A DNA stretch of 64,000 bases, from contig SVMM01000014.1 of assembly GCA_015067435.1 (NCBI GenBank), positions 1-64,000 on the forward strand, written 5' to 3'. Origin of the DNA: Oscillospiraceae bacterium. Lineage in GTDB: Bacteria > Bacillota > Clostridia > Oscillospirales > Oscillospiraceae. Below are positions 44,088-52,411 of the stretch, piece by piece. The translations under genes were made by a program, and so were the position numbers. The notes under the pieces were generated by a model. That model had not been told where the DNA came from, did not search any database, and was given only the letters and a program-made list of their open reading frames with translations. Each line of letters opens with the position of its first letter. Within the stretch, counting starts at the first letter, position 1.

Positions 44088-45275
44088 TCAGGCGGCGTCG
44101 GCGTCCGGGAGCACCAGCAGCTCCGTTTTGACGGAGAACGGCTCCATGCCCGGCAGCCCCGCCGTGTTGCAGCGGAACTCCAAAACGTGCTCGCCCGCCG
44201 TGAACCGGTCGCCGCGCAGCGTGATCTGGCTGCGGCTGTAGTCGCCCGTCAGGCGGAACACGCTGTTTTGATAGCCCTCGATCAGCGCGCCGTCCAGATA
44301 CCATCCGCACGGGACGATCAGCGCCGCGTCCTGCGCACAGGCGACCCGGCAGGTGACGGTCAGCTCCGCGTCGGGGTATATCTCCGCGCGCCGGACGTTC
44401 ATCCGTCCCTTGAACGTGCGCGGCTCGGCGCGCTCCGCCTGCACCGCGAAGCCGTATTCCAGCAGCTTCTGCGCCTCGCTCGCGCGCGCCGAAGCGCTGT
44501 TCGTGCCCATCACGACCGCGATGACGCGCCGTCCGTTGCGCGTCGCCGTCGCTGTGAAGCAGTAGCCCGCGCCGTAGGTGTAGCCGGTCTTCAGGCCGTC
44601 CACGCCCTCCACGCCCTCGCGGAGCAGCAGGTTGGTCGTCCGGTGCGTTTCGCCCTGAAACGTAACGCTCTTCTGTACGGAGTACTCCAGCGTCTCGGGA
44701 TAGTCCACGAGGAGCCGCCGCGCCAGATACGCCATCGCGTAAGGCGTGACGGCGTTGCCTTCGTCCTCGAAGCCGCAGCTGTCCGCAAACTGCGCCTCAA
44801 CGCCCCACGCGGCGGTACGCTCGTTCATGCGCTGGACAAACGCCGCCTCGTTGCCGGCGATGTGCTCCGCCAGCGCGACGGAGGACGCGTTGCCCGACGC
44901 GCAGATGGCGAGGCGCAGCAGCGTGCCGGCGGGGACGGTCTGTCCCCTGCGGAAATGCTCCAGCCCCGAATACCGCCCGTCGTTCGACATGGCGGCGGCG
45001 CGCTGGCTGATCGACACGGGGGTTTCGAGCGTCAGGCGCCCCTCGCGGATCTCCTCAAACGTAAGATAGACGGTCATCAGCTTCGTCATGCTGGCAATGG
45101 GGCGCGCTTTGTCGGCGTTCCTGGCATAGTAGACCTCGCCCGTGTCGCCGTCCATCACAATGGCGCCGACGGCGTTGACCGACGGTGTCTCCGCCGCGGA
45201 AACGGGGACGGACAGCATCACCGCAAGCAGAATGCAGAGCATGCGCGCCAGGCTTGTTTTCCTGATCCCACTCAT
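44088..45275 (-). CDS. D-alanyl-D-alanine carboxypeptidase (penicillin-binding protein 5/DacF-like)
   Basis: 395 residues. A signal peptide ends at VSAAE (~28). The three active-site motifs are present: SMTK (Ser62, Lys65), SGN (CASGNASSVAL) and KTG (DGLKTGYTYGAG). A C-terminal all-beta domain (~280-390) follows; I see no clear amphipathic anchor helix. The enzyme trims the terminal D-Ala of peptidoglycan stem peptides outside the membrane. It starts 31 bases after the DUF937 gene, with which it may be co-transcribed. Confidence 0.94.
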   Translation of the reverse strand: MSGIRKTSLARMLCILLAVMLSVPVSAAETPSVNAVGAIVMDGDTGEVYYARNADKARPIASMTKLMTVYLTFEEIREGRLTLETPVSISQRAAAMSNDGRYSGLEHFRRGQTVPAGTLLRLAICASGNASSVALAEHIAGNEAAFVQRMNERTAAWGVEAQFADSCGFEDEGNAVTPYAMAYLARRLLVDYPETLEYSVQKSVTFQGETHRTTNLLLREGVEGVDGLKTGYTYGAGYCFTATATRNGRRVIAVVMGTNSASARASEAQKLLEYGFAVQAERAEPRTFKGRMNVRRAEIYPDAELTVTCRVACAQDAALIVPCGWYLDGALIEGYQNSVFRLTGDYSRSQITLRGDRFTAGEHVLEFRCNTAGLPGMEPFSVKTELLVLPDADAA

Positions 45276-45306
45276 ATGATGTGATTTCTCCTTTTCTCCC
45301 GGATGT

Positions 45307-45924
45307 TCAGCGCAGCAGCCCCATCAGCAGGGACGTCAGGCCGCCGCTGCCGTTGTTGCTTGCGTTGGCGTTAGCATTCGCATTCGCGTTGGCGCCGCCG
45401 GACGCGCCGAGCAGGCCCGTGAGCAGGCTCGCCGTACCGTTTCCGCCGCCGCCGAGCAGCGAACCCATGATGCCCGCGACGCCGGCGGCGCTGTTCGCCT
45501 GCTGCTGTTGCTGCTGCGCGCCGACCTCCTTGCCCAAAAGGCTCATCAGATACGGCGCCGCCGCGGAGAGCACCTTCTTCACGTCCGCCTTCTTGACGCC
45601 GGATTTCTTGGCGATCTGCGTGATGATCTCGTTGGCATTTGACCCGAACAGGTGGTTTACGATCTTCTCGCCGTCCTTCAGATCGACGCCCGACATGTAC
45701 GCGCCGACGTTGGAGGTGTTGCTGGCGGCATGCTGGGTGAGCGCGTTGGCGAAGCCCGCCGACGTGCCGCTGTTGTTGGACTGGCCGAGCGCGCCGCCGA
45801 GCAGCAGCGGGAGCGCCGCGTCGAGCACGCCGCGCGTCGCCTCGGCGGAAACGCCCGTCGCCTTGCTGATGCCCTCCGTGCTGTCCAGCGACTTGACCGA
45901 ACTGACCACAGACTCAATCGCCAT
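45307..45924 (-). CDS. DUF937 domain protein
   Basis: 205 residues. The alpha-helical DUF937 pattern covers ~1-130 (GVSAEATRGVLDAALPLLLGGALGQ and KSGVKKADVKKVLSAAAPYLMSLLG). Then come a glutamine run (QQQQQQ), a Gly-rich stretch, and five Ala-Asn dipeptides (~185-194) before GGLTSLLMGLLR. Function unknown; no signal peptide. It has its own strong promoter (45960-45989). Confidence 0.85.
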   Translation of the reverse strand: MAIESVVSSVKSLDSTEGISKATGVSAEATRGVLDAALPLLLGGALGQSNNSGTSAGFANALTQHAASNTSNVGAYMSGVDLKDGEKIVNHLFGSNANEIITQIAKKSGVKKADVKKVLSAAAPYLMSLLGKEVGAQQQQQQANSAAGVAGIMGSLLGGGGNGTASLLTGLLGASGGANANANANANASNNGSGGLTSLLMGLLR

Positions 45925-45959
45925 GGAATCTTCCTCCCTTTTTTCGACAGATTGCCCAT

Positions 45960-45989
45960 ATTATAGCCCCATTTCCCCCGCATCGTCAA
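45960..45989 (-). promoter_or_regulatory. Promoter of the DUF937 gene
   Basis: TTGACG (45989-45984) and TATAAT (45965-45960), spacing 18, on the minus strand. Confidence 0.7.
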
Positions 45990-46007
45990 CCATGTTGCAA
46001 AAAAGTA

Positions 46008-46036
46008 TTGAGAAATCCCTTATCTTGTGCTATTCT
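46008..46036 (+). promoter_or_regulatory. Promoter of the 46081 membrane protein gene
   Basis: TTGAGA (46008-46013) and TATTCT (46031-46036), spacing 17. It is divergent from the DUF937 promoter. Confidence 0.6.
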
Positions 46037-46080
46037 GGACAAAGCAAACGCATATAGGCGATTGTTAGGAGGAATCGAAA

Positions 46081-46839
46081 ATGGCTGAAAAGAAAGAACA
46101 CAAGATCGTCGCCGCCAACAGCGGAGAGGCGAAGAAGCCCGCGGCAAAGCCCGCCGGAACGACGCAGACGGTGCAGCACACGGTCAAGCCCGCGGGCGAA
46201 AAGGGCAATGCCGGCGGTCTGCGCGCCGGGGCGGTGGTGCTCTGGGTGATTGCGATCGTCTTTGAGGTGCTCGCCGCGCTGGTGCTCTTCGGCAAGATCA
46301 ACCTGACCTTTATGCCCATGATGTGGCAGCTCATCGCCTTCCTCGTACTCGACCTCGTCTGCGTCATCATCGGCTCGCAGCTGTGGAAGAAGGCGAACCA
46401 CATCGACCCCGCCTCCGAGAAGAACAAGACCAAGTTCTGGCTGTGGAACAACATGGGCGTGATCGTATGCTGCTTCGCGTTCATCCCGATCATCATTCTG
46501 TTCCTCTCGAACAAGGATCTTGACAAGAAGACCAAGGTGATCTGCACCATCGTCGCCATCATCGCGCTTCTCATCGGCGGCGCGGCGAGCGTCGACTACA
46601 ACCCCGTCTCGCAGGAGCAGCTTGCCACCGCGGAGAATGTGCTCGGCGATACGGACGTCTACTGGGCGCCCTTCGGCAAGGTCTATCACACGCACGAGGA
46701 CTGCCAGGCGCTCAACAACAGCGAGACGCTGACGGTCGGCAAGGTCGACGACGCCATCGCCGCCAACCGCACCCGCCTGTGCTCGTTCTGCGCGCGGCGC
46801 GACTCGATCACCGAGGTCGCGACGGACGACGCGGCGTAA
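46081..46839 (+). CDS. Membrane protein with C-terminal His/Cys motif
   Basis: 252 residues. The Lys/Ala-rich N-terminus (~1-45) is cytoplasmic-like. Four hydrophobic helices follow (~50-70, ~78-98, ~120-140, ~150-168). The soluble end reads YWAPFGKVYHTHEDCQAL, then NRTRLCSFCARR. The HxHxxC...CxxC arrangement resembles a small metal-binding module that I have seen at the ends of uncharacterised clostridial membrane proteins; no function can be assigned. The ribosome site is AGGAGG; a terminator follows. Confidence 0.75.
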   Translation: MAEKKEHKIVAANSGEAKKPAAKPAGTTQTVQHTVKPAGEKGNAGGLRAGAVVLWVIAIVFEVLAALVLFGKINLTFMPMMWQLIAFLVLDLVCVIIGSQLWKKANHIDPASEKNKTKFWLWNNMGVIVCCFAFIPIIILFLSNKDLDKKTKVICTIVAIIALLIGGAASVDYNPVSQEQLATAENVLGDTDVYWAPFGKVYHTHEDCQALNNSETLTVGKVDDAIAANRTRLCSFCARRDSITEVATDDAA

Positions 46840-46859
46840 CGCAGCCGCAAAACCGCAAA

Positions 46860-46896
46860 AAACATCCGGCTTCGCAACATGCGGAGCCGGATGTTT
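46860..46896. terminator. Bidirectional terminator
   Basis: A 17-bp stem with one G-T pair (46860-46876 with 46880-46896) followed by T's on both strands. It lies between the convergent 46081 and DUF4342 genes. Confidence 0.75.
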
Positions 46897-46908
46897 TATG
46901 CTTCGTGA

Positions 46909-47331
46909 TTACTCGTTCTCGCCCTTATCGTCGTTCCCGCCGGCGATCTCCTCGACGGTGCCGTCCTCCTTGATGATCTCAAAGCGGCAGTTGAAGCCGA
47001 ACTTCGCGATCGCGCCCGCGATTACCGCCGGAACCAGCACGGCCGGGCCGGCCATCAGGCCGAGCACGCCGCCGGCAATGCCCGCGTTCACGGGGATGTT
47101 GGCAACCTCTTCGTCGCCGCGCAGCATGCGGATGCGGGTGACGTTGCCCTTCTTCACCGCGCCCTTGATCTTCTCAAGGATCTCGTCGGTGCCGGAGCCC
47201 TGATCCTTCTCGATGGCGATGATGGCGTCGACGACGTTGCCGTTGTTCTCCTCCAGTGCCTTCTTCGCGGACTCATAGGTGACGCCCGTGCGCTCACGAA
47301 CCTGATCGATCATTTCCAGCGTAATTTCCAT
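46909..47331 (-). CDS. DUF4342 protein with UBA-like N-terminus
   Basis: 140 residues. Residues ~1-45 form a UBA/TS-N-like three-helix unit (MIDQVRERTGVTYESAKKAL...GNVVDAIIAIE). The DUF4342 segment follows, with KKGNVTRIRMLRGDEEVANIPVN and a hydrophobic Gly/Ala-rich pair of helices (~82-110), then a charged tail. Often found near stress or envelope genes; function unknown. Confidence 0.85.
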   Translation of the reverse strand: MEITLEMIDQVRERTGVTYESAKKALEENNGNVVDAIIAIEKDQGSGTDEILEKIKGAVKKGNVTRIRMLRGDEEVANIPVNAGIAGGVLGLMAGPAVLVPAVIAGAIAKFGFNCRFEIIKEDGTVEEIAGGNDDKGENE

Positions 47332-47459
47332 TGTTGGTGTCCCCCTTTATCAAATGTACGGTCTCCCCGTTTGGGTCTGTGGATAATCTAGCACGGAATT
47401 GTTTCCCTTTCTTCAACGAAATATGAACGATTCGTAAATAAACAAAACGAGCGATAAGG

Positions 47460-48287
47460 TCAGACGAAGGGATTGTAATACCGCGTGCCGCGTAAAACGG
47501 TGCCGAGGATCGCCGCGGCGAGCAGCAGCGCGCACACCGCCATGCACACGATATCCGCCGCGCGGAAGCGCCGGCCGCGATACCATGTGCGCGTCTTCCC
47601 CTTGCCGAAGCCGCGCAGCTCCATCGCGTTGGAGATCACCTCGATGCGGTCCATACTGGAGAGGATGAGCGGGATCAGGATCGCGCCCGCCGCGCGCAGG
47701 CGCTTGACAAGGGATTCCTTCTTGCTCATCTCGATGCCGCGCGCCTGCTGCGACTGGGATATCTCGTGATACGATCGCTGGATGTCCGGGATGTAGCGCA
47801 GCGCCAGCGCGACGGAGTAGGCAACCTTGTAGCTCACGCCGATGCGGTTGAGCGAGGCGGCGAATTCGCTGGGATCCGTGGTGCACACGAACAGCAGCAG
47901 CAGCGGGATCGCCGCGAGGTACTTGAGCACGAGGTTGAGGTGGTAAAAAAGCTGCTCCGCCGTCACGGTGTACGGCCCCGCGATCGTGAAAAGCACCGTG
48001 CGCGTGCCGTAGATGCCCACGCCGTGCTCCGGCGCGAACAGATAGACCATCAGGTTGTTGAGCACCATGAACACGAACGTCACCCAAAATACCGCCTTGA
48101 CGTCGCGGAAGCGGATCTTCGAGACGGCGAACAGGATGACCGCCGCGACCGGCATCAGCGCGAGGAGGCGCGTGTCGTATGTCACCATGGACGCGAGCGA
48201 CCACAGCAGCAGGCACACGAGCTTTGTCGCGCCGGTCAGACGGTGGATGGGCGAGGGGCGGTCGATGTAGTTGAAGATGTTTATCAT
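47460..48287 (-). CDS. ecfT: ECF transporter transmembrane component EcfT
   Basis: 275 residues with about five to six helices. The two Ala-Arg-Gly type coupling helices typical of EcfT are visible (SQQARGIEM and AMELRGFGKGKTRT), which contact the paired ATPases. It starts within the last bases of the ATPase gene (overlap of four). It completes a three-gene vitamin-type importer with EcfA-EcfA and the UPF0397 S component. Confidence 0.92.
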   Translation of the reverse strand: MINIFNYIDRPSPIHRLTGATKLVCLLLWSLASMVTYDTRLLALMPVAAVILFAVSKIRFRDVKAVFWVTFVFMVLNNLMVYLFAPEHGVGIYGTRTVLFTIAGPYTVTAEQLFYHLNLVLKYLAAIPLLLLFVCTTDPSEFAASLNRIGVSYKVAYSVALALRYIPDIQRSYHEISQSQQARGIEMSKKESLVKRLRAAGAILIPLILSSMDRIEVISNAMELRGFGKGKTRTWYRGRRFRAADIVCMAVCALLLAAAILGTVLRGTRYYNPFV

Positions 48288-49993
48288 CGCTCGCGCACCT
48301 CCCGGTCACAGTCGATGAACCGCTGGACGAAGGCGCGCGGATCGTCGACGCCGCAGCGCACCGCCAGAGCGTAGAGGCTCGTCTCCCGCAGGCTCGCGCG
48401 CGCGACGACGTCCGGATCGGTCAAGATCTCGGCGGGGCGCGCATCCGCGATCTTCCGCCCGTCGGCGAACACCACCGCGCGGCTGCAATACTCCAGCATG
48501 AGGTGCATGTCGTGCGTAATCATCACCACGGTGACGCCCTGCGCGTTGAGCGCGCGCAAAAACTCCATGATCTCGGTGTAGCGGCGGAAATCCTGCCCCG
48601 CCGTCGGCTCGTCGAGGATGATGAGCGCCGGGTCGAGGGCGAGGATGGACGCGATGGTCACGCGTTTTTTCTGTCCGAAGCTCAGCGCCGAGACCGGCCA
48701 GTTGCGGAACGGGTACAGCCCGCAGACGCGCAGGGCTTTTTCCACGCGCTCCCGCCGCTCCGCCTCCGCCACGCCGCGCGTCACAAGCCCCAGCGCCACC
48801 TCGTCGAAGATCTGCACCTTCGAGATCATCTGGTTGGGATTCTGCATCACGTAACCGATATGGTCGGCACGCTCCTTGATGGAAAGCGTGTTCAAATCGA
48901 CGCCGTCGAACGAAAGCGTGCCCTCCTGCTGCCGCTCGAAGCCGCAGAGCACCTTGGAAAACGTCGATTTCCCCGCGCCGTTGCGTCCGACGATCGCCAG
49001 CATCTCCCCGCGCCGCACCGTGACGGACACGTCGTGCAGCGCCCCGAAGCCGTTGTCGTAGGCAAAGCGGATGTGCTCCGCCGCAAGCAGCACCGGCGCC
49101 TCCGGCAGTTCGGCTGCGGCCGGCGTCTCCCGGAACCAGCGCCGCACCGCCGCGCTCTCGTCCTCCGAAAGCCGCAGGGATTCGATATTATGTAAACCCA
49201 TATCCGGACGCAGCGCCACGCCCGCCAGCCGCAGCGCGGCGACGTAAAGCGGCTCGCGGACGCCCTGTTCGCGCAGAAGGCCGGTGGCGAGCAGCTCGTC
49301 CGGCGCCATATCGGCGACGATGCGCCCGTCCTGCATCAGCACCACGCGGTCCACGTCCCGGTGGAGCACGTCCTCGATGCGGTGCTCGATGATGACGACG
49401 GTCGTCCCTGTCCTGCGCCAGATCTCGTCGATCAGCTCGATCGCCTGCTTGCCCGTGGCGGGGTCGAGGTTTGCCAGCGGCTCGTCAAACAGCAGCACCG
49501 GCACGTTGTCCACCATCACGCCCGCCAGCGACACGCGCTGCTTCTGCCCGCCGGACAGCTCGTTCGGCGCGTGGCTCAGGTGCGAGCGGATGTCGACCTG
49601 CTCCGCGGCGGCGTCCACGCGGCGGAACAGCTCGTCCTGCGCGACGGCGTCGTTCTCCAGCGCGAAGGCGATATCCTCCGCCACGGTGAGGCCGACGAAC
49701 TGCCCGTCCTGATCCTGCAAAACGGTGCCGACCATCTTGGACATGTCGAAAAGGCTCAGCTCGCGCGTCTCCTTGCCGAAGACGCGGAGGCTGCCCCGCA
49801 TCTCGCCGCGGTAGGAGAACGGGATCAGGCCGTTGAGGCAGTGCGCCAGCGTGGACTTGCCGCAGCCCGAGGGACCGCAGATCAGCACCTTTTCGCCGGC
49901 GCGGATCGTCAGGTCGACGTTGTGGAGCGTCGGCTCCTTCTGGGCGCTGTACTGCCAGGAAAAGCCATGGAATTCGATCACAGGTTGTTTCAA
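48284..49993 (-). CDS. Fused ECF ATPases (EcfA-EcfA)
   Basis: 569 residues containing two complete ABC modules in one chain. The first has Walker A GPSGCGKST, signature LSGGQKQR and Walker B VLLFDEPLANLDP. The second starts at ~300 with Walker A GRNGAGKST, a variant signature LSFGQKKR and Walker B LIILDEPTAGQD. A fused pair replaces separate EcfA1 and EcfA2, as in the YkoD type. It lies between the S component (60-base gap containing a stem-loop) and EcfT. Confidence 0.93.
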   Translation of the reverse strand: MKQPVIEFHGFSWQYSAQKEPTLHNVDLTIRAGEKVLICGPSGCGKSTLAHCLNGLIPFSYRGEMRGSLRVFGKETRELSLFDMSKMVGTVLQDQDGQFVGLTVAEDIAFALENDAVAQDELFRRVDAAAEQVDIRSHLSHAPNELSGGQKQRVSLAGVMVDNVPVLLFDEPLANLDPATGKQAIELIDEIWRRTGTTVVIIEHRIEDVLHRDVDRVVLMQDGRIVADMAPDELLATGLLREQGVREPLYVAALRLAGVALRPDMGLHNIESLRLSEDESAAVRRWFRETPAAAELPEAPVLLAAEHIRFAYDNGFGALHDVSVTVRRGEMLAIVGRNGAGKSTFSKVLCGFERQQEGTLSFDGVDLNTLSIKERADHIGYVMQNPNQMISKVQIFDEVALGLVTRGVAEAERRERVEKALRVCGLYPFRNWPVSALSFGQKKRVTIASILALDPALIILDEPTAGQDFRRYTEIMEFLRALNAQGVTVVMITHDMHLMLEYCSRAVVFADGRKIADARPAEILTDPDVVARASLRETSLYALAVRCGVDDPRAFVQRFIDCDREVRER

Positions 49994-50016
49994 GGCGTTT
50001 TTCTCCCCAAAAGCAA

Positions 50017-50042
50017 TGAGAGCCGACCTTCGCCGGCTCTCA
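50017..50042 (-). terminator. Stem-loop between UPF0397 gene and fused EcfA
   Basis: A 9-bp perfect stem (50017-50025 with 50034-50042), followed on the minus strand by TTGCTTTT. It probably lowers expression of the energising module relative to the S component. Confidence 0.5.
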
Positions 50043-50053
50043 TAACGGTTTGC

Positions 50054-50608
50054 TCAGTCCTCCTGCTCAAGGCTGCCCTTCTGCGGCCGCGCCTTGGCGT
50101 AGGCGACGCAGAGCAGGCTGCCGATGACGGCGGTCGTCACGGCGTTGGCGATGCCGGAGAAAAGGCCCTGCACGAACAGCTTCTCCACCGGCTCGTTGTA
50201 GATTAGGATATCGAGAACAGGCGCGACGGCGCCCCAGCAGATCACGTGGCAGATCACCTGCGTGACGTTGAAGCGGATCAGCTCGTCCGAGCCGCACACG
50301 CCGTCCGCGAGCGGCATCTTGCGGGTGGCGAAGCCCATCAGGCCACCGAAGACCGCGGACGCGATGACCCAGCTCCACCAGATGCCCCAGCCCCAGGACG
50401 CGTCGATGAGCGCGTGGCCGATCAGACCGATGAGCGCGCCGGCGATGGGCCCGAACACGGCGGCCATAAACGCCAGAACGCCGTACTGGATGGTGACGCT
50501 GGTGTTGGGCACCGGGCTGGGGATGGCGATGAAGCGGCCGCACACGAAGAACAGCGCCGCGCCGATGCCGATGGCGACCACCGTTTTGACGGAAAGCTTG
50601 GTATCCAT
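50054..50608 (-). CDS. UPF0397 family ECF substrate-binding component
   Basis: 184 residues with about five helices. It opens with KLSVKTVVAIGIGAALFF and carries RFIAIPSPVPNTSVTIQYG, MAAVFGPIAGALIGLIGHAL and WWSWVIASAVFG, which mark UPF0397. Members are commonly annotated as riboflavin-type S components, but substrate evidence is thin and no riboswitch is visible upstream. First gene of the ECF operon. Confidence 0.9.
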   Translation of the reverse strand: MDTKLSVKTVVAIGIGAALFFVCGRFIAIPSPVPNTSVTIQYGVLAFMAAVFGPIAGALIGLIGHALIDASWGWGIWWSWVIASAVFGGLMGFATRKMPLADGVCGSDELIRFNVTQVICHVICWGAVAPVLDILIYNEPVEKLFVQGLFSGIANAVTTAVIGSLLCVAYAKARPQKGSLEQED

Positions 50609-50724
50609 GGAAATCTCCTCCTTTTTGCCTTACACACAAATTGTCGGAAACCGACGCCGTCAGAATATACCATTTTCCGCGCCCCGTCAAGCGGCGGGGG
50701 CTTTCCTTTTGCGCGCGGCTGCGG

Positions 50725-50730
50725 TATAAT
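50725..50730 (+). promoter_or_regulatory. Probable -10 element of the inositol monophosphatase gene
   Basis: A perfect TATAAT 30 bases before the start. The -35 region (TTTCCT at spacing 17) is poor. Confidence 0.4.
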
Positions 50731-50759
50731 CATAATTATCAAATGAACGGAGGCGCGAA

Positions 50760-51590
50760 ATGGACATGCAAAAACTACTCGCCGGCATAGAGGCGGCGGC
50801 GCGCGGCGCGGGAAGGATCATGCTGGAGGCGGACGACGTCCGCTCCGTCGTGACGGAGAAGGAGGGGCACGGCAACTTCGTCACCGCGTACGACAAGCGC
50901 GTGCAGGCATACCTGTTCGCCGAGCTCGCCAGGGTGCTGCCGGAGGCGAAATTCATCGGCGAGGAGGACGGCGCGGACGCCTTCACCGACGACGACCGCC
51001 GGGGCTTCGCCTTCTGCGTCGATCCCATCGACGGCACGACGAATTTCCTCACCGGCTACCGTCCCTCCGTCACGTCGATCGCGCTGCTGCACGACGGTAA
51101 ACCGCTTCTCGGCGTGGTTTACAACCCTTATGCGGACATGATGTTCTCCGCCGTGCGCGGCGGCGGCGCGGCGCTCAACGGCGCGCCGATCCGCTCCTCG
51201 GAGGAGCCGCTTGCGCGCAGCGTCGTCTCCTTCGGCACCGCGCCCTACTACCCGGAGCTGGCGCAGCGCACCTTTGCCGTCTGCGCCGACTACCTCCCCC
51301 GCTGCATCGACCTGCGCCGCAGCGGGACGGCGGCGTGGGACCTGTGCTGCTGCGCCATGGGCGCGACGGGGCTTTACTACGAGCTGGAGCTCCAGCTCTG
51401 GGACTACGCCGCGGCAGGACTGATCGCCGAGGAGGCGGGCTGCCGCGTGACCGGTCTGGGCGGGTCGCCGCTTCCGTGGGACGGCCCCAGCTCGGTCATC
51501 TGCGCGTCCGCGGGCGTGGCGCGGGAGGACTATTTCCCGCGCGTCTCCCTCAGCCCTCCGGACGCCTGCGGCGGCGCTGCATCTCCATGA
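50760..51590 (+). CDS. Inositol monophosphatase family protein
   Basis: 276 residues. Metal-binding motifs are all visible: IGEEDG (Glu ~65), DPIDGTTNF, and the third site GTAAWDLCC near residue 200. The family (SuhB, CysQ, FBPase IV-like) removes phosphate from inositol phosphates, PAP or sugars; the substrate is not readable. The ribosome site GGAGG lies seven bases before the ATG. Its last 41 bases overlap the end of the convergent PilZ gene. Confidence 0.92.
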   Translation: MDMQKLLAGIEAAARGAGRIMLEADDVRSVVTEKEGHGNFVTAYDKRVQAYLFAELARVLPEAKFIGEEDGADAFTDDDRRGFAFCVDPIDGTTNFLTGYRPSVTSIALLHDGKPLLGVVYNPYADMMFSAVRGGGAALNGAPIRSSEEPLARSVVSFGTAPYYPELAQRTFAVCADYLPRCIDLRRSGTAAWDLCCCAMGATGLYYELELQLWDYAAAGLIAEEAGCRVTGLGGSPLPWDGPSSVICASAGVAREDYFPRVSLSPPDACGGAASP

Positions 51591-52218
51591 TCGCGCGCGA
51601 AACGTGCTCGTCGAGCGCGGGCGTCATATCGACGAACTCGCAGCCGCACTCGTAGATCTGCACGCGGCGCGTGACGCGCCGCACAAGGCACATCAGCGGC
51701 TTGATCTGCCAGCCCTCCAGCAGGCTCGACTTGAGCAGCAGCCGGTCGCCGATCTTGCACTCGGTGGCGAGCTGCAGGCACACGCCGCCCGTGCTGATGT
51801 TGACCAGGCGGCAGGGGATCTCATACAGCCCCCTCTGCCGCAGCGGCATGACCGTTCCGCCGATGAGGGTCGGCTGGCGGTAGGAGCCGCGGTCATTCTC
51901 CGTCGCCGTGATCTCCAGGTCGTCCACGCTCCATGTGCCGTCGCGGTTCGGGCTGATGTAGCAGTCCATGTGGACGGCCTTCTTCTCCTCGGTCAGGTAT
52001 CCGCGCATCTGCACCGGGACGTCCGTCGCGCCGGGGCGGAGCCGCGGCGTGGTGATCGGGCGCAGCTCCATTTCGTCGTCGTCGATGATGTCCGCGCGGG
52101 CGGAGAACAGCAGATTGTCGTTCTCGTCCGAGACCTCCAGACGCATCCCGGCAAACGGGCTGAGGTCGTCAAACTCATCGTCGTCCCTGCGCCCCCTGAG
52201 CCAATCAAACAGGCCCAC
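51550..52218 (-). CDS. PilZ domain protein (YcgR-like)
   Basis: 222 residues from GTG 52218, nine bases after AGGAGG. Residues ~10-105 look like the YcgR-type N-terminal beta domain. The PilZ domain follows, with the c-di-GMP motif RGSYR (RxxxR) and NISTGG (the usual DxSxxG with Asn for Asp). It should bind c-di-GMP and act as an effector on motility or envelope functions. The neighbouring Rec-GGDEF protein (52412, divergent) could supply the nucleotide. It ends in a run of arginines. Confidence 0.88.
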   Translation of the reverse strand: MGLFDWLRGRRDDDEFDDLSPFAGMRLEVSDENDNLLFSARADIIDDDEMELRPITTPRLRPGATDVPVQMRGYLTEEKKAVHMDCYISPNRDGTWSVDDLEITATENDRGSYRQPTLIGGTVMPLRQRGLYEIPCRLVNISTGGVCLQLATECKIGDRLLLKSSLLEGWQIKPLMCLVRRVTRRVQIYECGCEFVDMTPALDEHVSRAIMEMQRRRRRPEG

Positions 52219-52411
52219 CGTTCGATCCCTCCTTCCACGATTTTGCTTTCCGCTTCCATTTTAGCACGCCGCCGCGGCAAAGGGAAGAAGAATTTGCCGC
52301 GCCGCCGGAACTGCTGCTGCTGCGAAGCCGAAAAAAACCTTGCTTATGACCCGGTTTTCTGATATGATAAGAGGCGTAAAAAACCGCCGCCGCGAGGATA
52401 TGAGGTGCCAT

